A stretch of 19,885 bases of DNA from assembly GCA_021648365.1 (NCBI GenBank), contig JAKISY010000086.1:1-19885 (forward strand), given 5' to 3'. This DNA comes from Verrucomicrobiales bacterium. Its GTDB lineage: Bacteria; Verrucomicrobiota; Verrucomicrobiia; Verrucomicrobiales; DEV007. The notes beneath the pieces are model-generated. The model worked only from the letters and a program-made list of their open reading frames with translations, searched no databases and was not told the origin of the DNA. Shown one piece after another: positions 1 to 6,845 of the stretch. The position numbers and the translations under genes are program-made. How positions within the stretch are numbered: position 1 is the stretch's first letter; each line of letters starts with the position of its first letter.

Positions 1-37
1 GCCCGAGGAAACTAAGAGATGATTTGTCCGTCATTTG

Positions 38-139
38 TACAGGGTGTACCAGAGAGATTTGTGCACCGGGAATTGTACACCTATGGAATTCTATTGGCAT
101 AAGCTTAACGATGCACAGATGTCTCTGGGACACCCTGTA
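38..139. repeat. 102-bp MITE-like element with 30-bp terminal inverted repeats
   Basis: The 30 bases at 38-67 match the reverse complement of 110-139 at 26 of 30 positions. Both ends begin TACAGGGTGT and contain CCAGAGA and TGTGCA. The outermost dinucleotide at each end is TA, as expected when an IS630/Tc1/mariner-type element inserts at a TA target, so it may be a non-autonomous (MITE-like) copy. A nested pair, GGTGTAC at 43-49 and GTACACC at 75-81, adds internal symmetry. No transposase is encoded between the ends. The family assignment is inference; the inverted repeat is read directly. Confidence 0.6.
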
Positions 140-224
140 TTACAAACGATATAAAAAATACAACAAAGTGCCTCATTTTTAACAAAGGATTTACAAATCG
201 AGCCGCATAATTGCACCGTTAACA

Positions 225-377
225 ATGGGATTACCCTATCGTGAGATAGAAAGTAACATTCTTGCATGTTCATTACTAAAGACAGAAATAATGCAAAAAG
301 GCGTTTCAGATTTTATTGATAATGGTGCGAATAAGTATGAAAATTGGATGTATGAAAAAGCAGGGGTCACTAAGTGA
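225..377 (+). CDS. Possible small ORF, 50 aa, unrecognised
   Basis: An ATG at 225 opens a 50-codon frame ending in TGA at 375-377. The predicted peptide has mixed hydrophobic and charged residues and ends in a tryptophan/tyrosine-containing stretch before AGVTK. The frame stays open upstream to a stop at 180-182, so it could be the tail of a decayed gene rather than a complete one. No Shine-Dalgarno is seen, but most genes here lack one. I recognise no family. It sits in AT-rich DNA between the inverted-repeat element and the 455-970 gene. Treat it as a candidate only. Confidence 0.2.
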   Translation: MGLPYREIESNILACSLLKTEIMQKGVSDFIDNGANKYENWMYEKAGVTK

Positions 378-454
378 GGCATTTTTTTGTTCGCTTAAAG
401 AAAATAATGGAGAATGTGAGTATTCCATATCAGCCACATAACTTTGTTTGAAAG

Positions 455-970
455 ATGAATAAGCAACCCAACTTTCAAGAATTGTTTTACCAATATTTTG
501 GGTCAACACCTAAGAAAATTACTTATTCAATCCGCTCTGGCGCAAATCGATTACATGACATAATTTTTTTAAAAAGTTTGATCCATGACGCGAGATTTGT
601 AAGAAGCAGAATTGAGATTAACGAAAAGCGGTTAATGATTCCAATAAATAGAGATTGTTGGGAGTTAGGTATAGTTAAGCATGAAAAAAAGCGAGGCTCT
701 GAGTTGTATGTTACGGACGCTTGTTTAAGCGTGTCGCCAGTTGCTGATTTGGAGTGGAGTTTCAATAATGAGGAAGATTTTAATCTTGATACTGAACTAT
801 GGATAAGTGACTTAATAGTTCAAAAAATGTCATGTGAATTATTGAAGGTAAGATTTGAGGGAGATTTTTGGAGTTTGAGTTTTACTGTGCCGAAAAATGA
901 TTTTAAAATGTGTATTCAAGATTCCGAGATTCCATATCTTTATTCGGAAAGGTATTGCTCACCGAATTAA
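455..970 (+). CDS. Hypothetical protein, 171 aa
   Basis: This is the only convincing protein gene in the first 1.5 kb. The start is ATG at 455 and the stop TAA at 968-970. There is no signal peptide, no clear membrane helix and no motif I recognise. The protein is rich in aromatic and charged residues, with alternating hydrophobic and charged positions that suggest a soluble alpha/beta or beta-rich fold. Its N-terminus is NFQELFYQYFG-like and its C-terminus contains several tyrosines. Codon use is AT-rich, unlike the helicase and transporter genes downstream. With the neighbouring repeats this suggests an accessory, possibly acquired gene. Small cytosolic proteins of this kind can be immunity or orphan island proteins, but nothing in the sequence proves that. 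Confidence 0.6.
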   Translation: MNKQPNFQELFYQYFGSTPKKITYSIRSGANRLHDIIFLKSLIHDARFVRSRIEINEKRLMIPINRDCWELGIVKHEKKRGSELYVTDACLSVSPVADLEWSFNNEEDFNLDTELWISDLIVQKMSCELLKVRFEGDFWSLSFTVPKNDFKMCIQDSEIPYLYSERYCSPN

Positions 971-1545
971 TAGCTAAGAAAAGATAACATCGTAGGGGTC
1001 AGTCGTAGAGGTCAGTGAAAGCGCCGGGATAAACCGGCTTGGGAGTTTTAGAGGTCAGACGGGTGTAAGACAAAATAGTTAAGCAGCTTCGGTGTTACGC
1101 ACTTTGACATTGGGTTTTTCTCCACCATTACCGTCGTAGGATTTTGAGCAAATTTCCACTTTATCATGGGTGAATGCTCCCGCTACGGTCGTAGTGCTAC
1201 GACGTAAAAAGTCATTTTCTGTAAGCTCAGAACACCTGACACGTCCTTGGGAAATGCTGTTGGAATGGGAATCGTTAAATTTGAGATTAAAATTCAAAGT
1301 GATACCAAAACGAGGGAAAACGGATTGCCAATCCATTCCACGGACTGATGTTAATGCGTAAAGTTCTAATATTTTGCGGACGGCAGTTCAGAGTGGTATC
1401 AGAATAAGCTTATCCCGTGTCCGGTGTTCTGTAAGCTACAAATAAATTCACACTTAGTATAGGAATGCTCCTAATAGGGTGCCAACGAGAAAGGAAAGCT
1501 TTGTGAATGATTTGTTTTTTAGTTTCTCCTTCGAGGTTGCTAGGA
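971..1545. other. 575-bp non-coding stretch with repeats and a doubtful ORF
   Basis: This stretch separates the 455-970 gene from the end of the symporter gene on the other strand. It holds the GTAG-type repeats and hairpin near 990-1058. A reverse-strand frame (1336-1079, 85 codons) contains a stretch NDFLRRSTTTVAGAF that loosely resembles a twin-arginine-type signal segment. That frame has no proper signal peptide at its N-terminus and no recognisable mature domain, so it may be a gene remnant. A near-palindrome GTCGTAGTGCTACGAC lies around 1187-1203. I see no RNA gene and no strong terminator here. Confidence 0.4.
990..1058. repeat. GTAG-type short repeats flanking a GC hairpin (REP-like)
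   Basis: TCGTAGGGGTCAG (990-1002) is followed immediately by TCGTAGAGGTCAG (1003-1015), a tandem 13-mer with one difference. A third related copy, TTTTAGAGGTCAG, ends near 1057. Between copies two and three lies a hairpin, GCCGG (1023-1027) / CCGGC (1034-1038), with loop GATAAA. GTAG-led repeats next to GC hairpins are typical of REP elements mobilised by RAYT (Y1) transposases, but no such gene is in the window. The repeats are visible; the REP assignment is inference. Confidence 0.4.
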
Positions 1546-2946
1546 TTAATCCTTTTGCTCGAATTCGCCGCGTTTGAGTTTACCAAAGTATTCGGTGGTG
1601 GCGCGGGAGAGGGTGGGCATGAGTAGGATGACGGCGATCAGGTTGGGGAAGATCATGATGCCCATCATCATTTCGGAGAAGTTATTGACGCCTTGAGCAT
1701 TCCAGATGGCGCCAAAATAGGCGACTGCACAAAAGACCAGTTTGTAGGTGAGCAGTCCTTTGCCTTTGAAGAGGTAGTCGATCGAGCGCTCTCCGTAGTA
1801 GGACCAGGAAATGAGGGTGGAGTAGGCAAAAAAGAACACGGCAATGGGGATGAAATAGTTGCCGAAGTGGGGGATGGTGTAATTGAAGGCTTTGGCGGTG
1901 ATCAAGGCGCCTTGCACCCAATCTCCAGGTTTGCCGTTTTCCCACTCACCGGTGATGAGGATGACCAGTGCGGTCATGGTGCAGATGATGACGGTATCGA
2001 CAAAGGGTTCGAGGATGGCGACGGAGCCCTCACGAACGGGTTCTCTGGTGGCGGCGGCGGAGTGTGCAAAGGGGGAGGATCCAATGCCAGCTTCATTGGA
2101 GAAACAGGCGCGCTTGACGCCTTGCAGCATGACTGCTTTGAAGGTGGCGCCAGCGAAGCCTCCGACTGCGGCACTGCCGGCAAAAGCTGCGCTCATGATC
2201 ATGGAGAAAATGGCTGGCAATTGAGCGAAGTTGGCGATGATAATGATCAAAGCGCCGATCACATAAATACCTCCCATGAAGGGCACAATATAAGAGGCAA
2301 CTTTACCGATTCGCTTGATACCGCCCACGATGACCACGGCGGTCATGACAGCGAGCACGATGCCGGTGACGTGTTTGTTGATGCCCATGGTCGCTTCGGC
2401 GACACTGGCTGCCTGATTGGTTTGGAACATATTGGCAGCACCGAAACTGGCGAAGATACAGGCGAGAGCAAAAAAGGCGGCGACTTTTTTACCTAAAGAA
2501 CCACCGCCAAAAGCGGCTTCGATGTAGTACATCGGCCCACCGTGCACGACGCCTTCTTTATCGACTCGTCGATACATGAGTCCGAGGGTGCATTCGCTGT
2601 ATTTGGTGCACATACCGAGCAGGCCGACCAGAATCATCCAAAAGACGGCGCCGGGACCACCGATACCGATGGCGATGGCGACCCCTGCGATGTTGCCGAG
2701 TCCGACGGTGGCGGAGAGGGCGGTGCAGAGTGCCTGGAAGTGATTCACTTCGCCGGGATCGTCCTTGTGGTCGAATTTGCCGCGGATCACTTGAATGGCA
2801 TGAAAAAAACCTCGAAACTGGATTCCTTTCAAAAGAATGGTAAGTATTATACCTGTGCCGCAGAGCAGAAAGACGGTGGGTAGCCCCCATACGACATCGT
2901 TGATCGATCCGACGGCGTTATTGATCCAGTTTTGAAGGTTTTCCAT
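1546..2946 (-). CDS. Sodium:alanine/glycine symporter (AGCS family), 466 aa
   Basis: An inner-membrane transporter predicted to import alanine or glycine with Na+. The AGCS signature is present: ATVGLGNIAGVA near residues 79-90, then GGPGAVFWM (about 96-104) and LLGM. The second hallmark, NEAGIGSSPFAHSAA, occurs in the middle of the protein. About ten to eleven hydrophobic helices span most of the 466 residues, the usual family length. The C-terminus is short and charged (KRGEFEQKD). The start is ATG at 2944-2946. No Shine-Dalgarno precedes it, but a TATATT box lies about 15 nt upstream on the coding strand. It is divergent from the helicase gene with 85 nt between starts. The exact substrate cannot be told from sequence. 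Confidence 0.93.
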   Translation of the reverse strand: MENLQNWINNAVGSINDVVWGLPTVFLLCGTGIILTILLKGIQFRGFFHAIQVIRGKFDHKDDPGEVNHFQALCTALSATVGLGNIAGVAIAIGIGGPGAVFWMILVGLLGMCTKYSECTLGLMYRRVDKEGVVHGGPMYYIEAAFGGGSLGKKVAAFFALACIFASFGAANMFQTNQAASVAEATMGINKHVTGIVLAVMTAVVIVGGIKRIGKVASYIVPFMGGIYVIGALIIIIANFAQLPAIFSMIMSAAFAGSAAVGGFAGATFKAVMLQGVKRACFSNEAGIGSSPFAHSAAATREPVREGSVAILEPFVDTVIICTMTALVILITGEWENGKPGDWVQGALITAKAFNYTIPHFGNYFIPIAVFFFAYSTLISWSYYGERSIDYLFKGKGLLTYKLVFCAVAYFGAIWNAQGVNNFSEMMMGIMIFPNLIAVILLMPTLSRATTEYFGKLKRGEFEQKD

Positions 2947-3031
2947 AATGATTTGCTTGCAAATATAGCGTGGAGATTACCATTGTTGTGTTTTCATTAA
3001 ACATTAAAATTTATTTTTCACCTAACAGTCG
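2947..3031. promoter_or_regulatory. Divergent promoter region, symporter / helicase
   Basis: Eighty-five bases separate two divergent start codons. On the + strand, TTGTTG (2983-2988) and TAAAAT (3005-3010), spaced 16 nt apart, could serve the helicase gene with a leader of roughly 15 nt. On the - strand, TATATT about 15 nt before the symporter ATG could be its -10 box; its -35 is not clear. Neither gene has a Shine-Dalgarno. Confidence 0.35.
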
Positions 3032-5065
3032 ATGGCACGAGTCTATAATTTGAATACGGGAGGTGGTGCTGATGGACAGCCAAAGATTGATTTTGATGCT
3101 GAGTTGAATCCGCAACAACTGGCAGCGGTCAAGGCTCCTCCAGGACCGGCTCTAGTGATAGCGGGGGCTGGCAGCGGTAAAACACGCACACTCACTTACC
3201 GGGTCGCCTATTTGTTGGAAAATGGGATTCGACCGGAAAATATCCTGTTGCTGACTTTCACCAATAAAGCTGCCCGCGAGATGATCGAGCGGGTATCGTC
3301 TTTGGTGTCATTGGATTCGCGGGCTTTGTGGAGTGGCACCTTCCACTCGATAGGCAACCGTATCCTGCGTCGTCATGCTGAGCGTGTGGGCATGGATCGC
3401 AATTTTTCCATTATGGATCGCGAGGATCAGAAGTCGTTGATGACTTCGGTAGTTAAAGACAGCGGTTTGGACATCAAGGCCTTGCAGTTCCCAAAGCCAC
3501 AGTTGCTCAGCGATATGTTCAGTATGGCGCGTAATACGGGAGCTAATTTGCGTGATCATATTTCCGAGAACTACGCTTACTACGATCATCTCTCTGATGA
3601 GATATTAAAAATGCGTGATGCGTATCAGGATAAAAAGCTGGATACCAACAGTATGGATTTTGATGATCTGTTGATCAAAACGCTGACACTGCTACGTGAG
3701 CACGATGATTTGCGGGAGCTTTATCAGCATCAGTTTGAGTTCGTTTTGGTCGATGAGTATCAGGACACCAATCTGATTCAATCCGATATGATCGATCTGC
3801 TCTCTGGTGAACATGGCAACTTGATGGTGGTGGGGGATGATGCGCAGTCGATCTATTCTTGGCGTGGTGCTGATTTCCGTAACATTCTCAATTTTGCGCA
3901 GCAATATCCAGGGGCTCAGACTTACAAGATCGAAACCAACTACCGCTCGGTGCCAGAGATTTTGAGTCTGGCGAATTCGGCGATTCGAGGCAATACCGAG
4001 CAGTTTGAAAAAGAGTTGGTGGCGCATCGACCAGATCAAGATACGTTACCGGCATTAGTCATGCTCAGTGATACCAATACGCAGGCGATTTTTGTGGCGC
4101 AGCGTATTCAGGAATTATTGGAGGAGGGAGTGGAGGCTAAAGAAATAGCAGTTCTCTACCGCGCGCATTACCAGGCGATGGAATTGCAGATGGAGTTGAC
4201 TCGTCAAGGCTTGGATTTCAATATCACCAGTGGGCTTAGGTTTTTCGAACAAGCGCATGTCAAAGATGTAGCGACGTTCATGAAGTTTGTCGCTAACCGT
4301 TCAGATGAGGTTTCTTTTTTACGGATGGTGAAAATGCTACCTGGTATAGGGGAGATCAGTGCGAGGAAATTGTGGCAGCAGTGGCAGAAATGTGAAGGGG
4401 CAAAGCTGGAAAAAGTCGATGGATTTTCAAAATATTTGTTGGATTTCAAGGTGCCAGTCAAGGCGGCGAAGGACTGGAAACAATTGACCTATACTCTGGA
4501 TGAATTGGTCGATGTGGATGGTGAGCTTCAGCCTCCTTCGATGATGATCACATCCATTGTGGAGGGCGTGTATGACGACTACATGCGGGCGCAATTTTCC
4601 AATTACGAAAACCGTAAAATGGATATCGAACAGCTTGAAAATTTCAGCGCAGATTTTGAACAAGTGGCTGAATTTCTTACTCAGTTGTCGTTGTTAGCTG
4701 GGACGGATACCGATGTGTCGGGCAAGTCTAAGAGGAATGAAAAAAAGGAAGATGCGGTGTGTTTGTCCTCGGTGCATCAGGCTAAGGGCTTAGAGTGGAA
4801 GGTGGTGTTTGTGATTTGGCTGGCTGAGGGCATGTTCCCCAATTCGCGGGTTTTGGAGGATGACTATGATGACAGTGGATTGGAGGAGGAGCGGCGCTTG
4901 TTTTATGTGGCGGTGACGAGAGCTATGGATGAGTTGTATTTGACCTACCCCTTAATTTGGCCGCAGGCGCATTCGGGACAGGTGATGCAGACGCCCTCAC
5001 GCTTTTTGTCAGAGATCCCGACGGATCAAGTAGAAGAGTGGAAGGTCGCTAAAGCCGATTGGTGA
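3032..5065 (+). CDS. UvrD/Rep/PcrA-family superfamily 1A DNA helicase, 677 aa
   Basis: An ATP-dependent 3'-5' DNA helicase predicted to act in DNA repair or replication restart. All SF1A motifs are visible in order. They are the Q motif LNPQQLAAV (25-33), Walker A AGAGSGKT (44-51, Lys50), motif Ia LLTFTNKAA, Ib GTFHSIGNRIL, motif II DEYQD (from residue 241), III VVGDDAQSIYSWRGA, IV ETNYRS, V SVHQAKGLEW (around 580) and VI FYVAVTRAMDE (around 624). At 677 aa it is slightly shorter than E. coli UvrD or Rep, and it lacks their extended C-terminal tail. It has no nuclease domain, so it is not AddA or RecB. It starts at ATG 3032 without a Shine-Dalgarno. Assignment to UvrD, Rep or PcrA specifically is not possible, so no symbol is given. 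Confidence 0.95.
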   Translation: MARVYNLNTGGGADGQPKIDFDAELNPQQLAAVKAPPGPALVIAGAGSGKTRTLTYRVAYLLENGIRPENILLLTFTNKAAREMIERVSSLVSLDSRALWSGTFHSIGNRILRRHAERVGMDRNFSIMDREDQKSLMTSVVKDSGLDIKALQFPKPQLLSDMFSMARNTGANLRDHISENYAYYDHLSDEILKMRDAYQDKKLDTNSMDFDDLLIKTLTLLREHDDLRELYQHQFEFVLVDEYQDTNLIQSDMIDLLSGEHGNLMVVGDDAQSIYSWRGADFRNILNFAQQYPGAQTYKIETNYRSVPEILSLANSAIRGNTEQFEKELVAHRPDQDTLPALVMLSDTNTQAIFVAQRIQELLEEGVEAKEIAVLYRAHYQAMELQMELTRQGLDFNITSGLRFFEQAHVKDVATFMKFVANRSDEVSFLRMVKMLPGIGEISARKLWQQWQKCEGAKLEKVDGFSKYLLDFKVPVKAAKDWKQLTYTLDELVDVDGELQPPSMMITSIVEGVYDDYMRAQFSNYENRKMDIEQLENFSADFEQVAEFLTQLSLLAGTDTDVSGKSKRNEKKEDAVCLSSVHQAKGLEWKVVFVIWLAEGMFPNSRVLEDDYDDSGLEEERRLFYVAVTRAMDELYLTYPLIWPQAHSGQVMQTPSRFLSEIPTDQVEEWKVAKADW

Positions 5066-5178
5066 AAAAAAAGTGTGTTTATGGAAATTATATGGACAGT
5101 GGGCTTCATGCTTGCTATTTTGATCACTTATAGCAAAAATTATTACAGCTTTTGCTTAAATAGAACAAGTATACAACG

Positions 5179-5361
5179 ATGAATACTGAAAAAACTGTTA
5201 ATGAAAATAGCCCTTCGATGGCTCGTCGCAAAGTGATCCAGTCCTTGCCCTTTTTGGCTGCAGGCGGTCTGATGGCTTTACTTGCTAGCTGCACGCCGAA
5301 CCGCAACGTAGCACGCCGCACGCCGCACGAGTCGCCGTACTTCGAGACGTGTTTCGCGTAG
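5179..5361 (+). CDS. Small Tat/lipoprotein-like ORF, 60 aa, possibly truncated
   Basis: The peptide has a twin arginine (Arg16-Arg17, ARRKVIQSL) followed by a hydrophobic stretch and a lipobox LLASC with Cys38. It would therefore be exported, probably folded, and lipid-anchored. Only 22 residues follow the cysteine, basic and proline-containing, ending at TAG 5359-5361. That is very short for a functional lipoprotein. The DNA behind the cysteine has repeated CACGCCG units, so it may be a degraded or frameshifted copy of a longer gene. A second in-frame ATG at 5218 sits just before the twin arginine. It converges on the DUF1501 gene with 13 nt between the stops. Function unknown. Confidence 0.5.
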   Translation: MNTEKTVNENSPSMARRKVIQSLPFLAAGGLMALLASCTPNRNVARRTPHESPYFETCFA

Positions 5362-5374
5362 GCGGCATTAAAGT

Positions 5375-6796
5375 CTAGGTGAACAACTTATCAAAAGGTT
5401 TGCCCTGATTGATGGTGGGTTTTTCTTCGGTGCCGTTGTGCATGTAGGTCAGTGCCATGTGGTCGATACCCATGGCGTGTAGAATGGATGCGTGGATGTC
5501 GTGCACGTGTTGTTTTTGGTCGATGGCGTAGAGTCCTAACTGATCGGTGGTGCCGAGAGTTTGTCCGCCTTTGATGCCGCCGCCAGCCATCCACATGGTG
5601 AAACCCCAGGGGTTGTGATCGCGACCGTCGCCTTTTTCTGACATTGGGGTCCTGCCAAATTCTCCGCCCCAGACGACTAGGGTTTCGTCGAGCAGTCCGC
5701 GTTGTTTGAGGTCGTTGATCAGGGCGGCTACGGGTTGATCTGATTCGGCACAGCGATCCGTGTGGTTTTTTTCGATCGCTTTATGGGCATCCCACTTGCT
5801 GCCCGTGCCACAGAAGAGTTGCACAAAGCGCACGCCTTTTTCTACTAAGCGGCGAGCGAGGATGCAGTTTTTGGCAATCGAGTCGGTGTGTTTTTGACCG
5901 ACTCCGTAGAGATCTTTGATGTGCTGAGGTTCTTGATCGATGTTGATGACTTCGGGGATCTCCGACTGCATTTTGAAGGCGAGTTCGTAGGAGTTGATGC
6001 GTGCCTCCAGATCGCTTTGGAAGGCTCGTGGTGTCGCGTGCTGGCGATTGAGCTGGTTGATGTAGTTGATCTTTTCCAACTGACGTTTCTGACTGATGCC
6101 TGCGGGTGTTCTGAGGTCAGCTACGGGATTGTCGCCAAATTTGAAGGGTGTGCCTTGATAGGTGGAGGGCATGAAGCCGGTGCCCCAGTTGCGGGTGCCA
6201 TTGAAAGGTTTGGCATCGCTGTCGGTGAGTACCACATAGGCGGGTAGGTTTTGATTTGCCGATCCGAGTCCGTAGAGGCTCCACGCACCAAGCGAGGGGC
6301 GACCGGCGAGGATGGAACCAGTGTTCATCTGGCATACGGAACCGACGTGATTGAGGCCATCCGCCCAACAGGATCGCACCACGGCGATGTCATCGACGAT
6401 GGTGGATGTGTGGGGCAACCAGTCGGATACCCAAGTGCCAGCTTGTCCGTGCTGTTTCCATGAGCGTTTGCTGCCGAGGATAGCGGAACCTTGTTCGCCC
6501 ATGGCGGTGAGAGGGCGATTAAAGCTTGGTGGCAGAGGTTTGCCAGCGAGTTTGTTGAGATCAGGTTTGGGGTCGAAGAGGTCGAGGTGAGAGGGGCCGC
6601 CTTCCATGAAGAGGAAGATCACCGATTTGGCTTTGCCGAAGTAGTTGGGTAGGGGGGCTTTAGATTGAGATGATCCTAGGGCTTGATCTGCGTTGAGCAG
6701 GTGAGTCAGGGCTAAGGAGCCAAATCCGGCACCAGCGCGCGAGAGGAATTCGCGGCGAGAAGAGGCTGGGCGGTAGTGTGGGTTGGATGGGTTCAT
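5375..6796 (-). CDS. DUF1501 protein, Tat-exported, 473 aa
   Basis: DUF1501 proteins are abundant in Planctomycetota and Verrucomicrobiota and belong to the alkaline-phosphatase/sulfatase-like superfamily; their reaction is unknown. The N-terminus carries a Tat motif SRREFLSRAG (Arg14-Arg15) and a short hydrophobic region, so export of the folded protein is expected. Family landmarks are FLFMEGGPSHLDLFDPKP after the signal and VVWGGEFGRTP with RDHNPWGF in the C-terminal half. Further His/Asp residues (HVHDIH) are near the end. Length is typical. It starts 49 nt after the stop of the PSCyt2/PSD1 gene on the same strand, the usual partner, so the two are very likely co-transcribed. The start is ATG at 6794-6796, with no Shine-Dalgarno. 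Confidence 0.93.
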   Translation of the reverse strand: MNPSNPHYRPASSRREFLSRAGAGFGSLALTHLLNADQALGSSQSKAPLPNYFGKAKSVIFLFMEGGPSHLDLFDPKPDLNKLAGKPLPPSFNRPLTAMGEQGSAILGSKRSWKQHGQAGTWVSDWLPHTSTIVDDIAVVRSCWADGLNHVGSVCQMNTGSILAGRPSLGAWSLYGLGSANQNLPAYVVLTDSDAKPFNGTRNWGTGFMPSTYQGTPFKFGDNPVADLRTPAGISQKRQLEKINYINQLNRQHATPRAFQSDLEARINSYELAFKMQSEIPEVINIDQEPQHIKDLYGVGQKHTDSIAKNCILARRLVEKGVRFVQLFCGTGSKWDAHKAIEKNHTDRCAESDQPVAALINDLKQRGLLDETLVVWGGEFGRTPMSEKGDGRDHNPWGFTMWMAGGGIKGGQTLGTTDQLGLYAIDQKQHVHDIHASILHAMGIDHMALTYMHNGTEEKPTINQGKPFDKLFT

Positions 6797-6845
6797 GAGT
6801 TTAGCAAAGTTGGTTTAGGTTTTCAGGGCTAGGCAATTGATGCGC

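Noticed and set aside
91..273. 60-codon reverse ORF across the inverted repeat
   Set aside because: Much of it is the MITE-like arm read as protein; Cys-rich composition without motifs.
1079..1336. 85-codon reverse ORF with a stretch like NDFLRRSTTTVAGAF
   Set aside because: The resemblance to a Tat signal is loose, it lies mid-protein, no mature domain follows, and a forward ORF of similar length overlaps. At most a gene remnant.
1170..1361. 63-codon forward ORF
   Set aside because: Low-complexity basic peptide overlapping the reverse ORF and a near-palindrome; no ribosome binding site or family.
1693..2496. 267-codon forward ORF opposite the symporter
   Set aside because: Its translation is Gly/Asp/His-rich shadow sequence, while the reverse strand encodes a textbook AGCS transporter.
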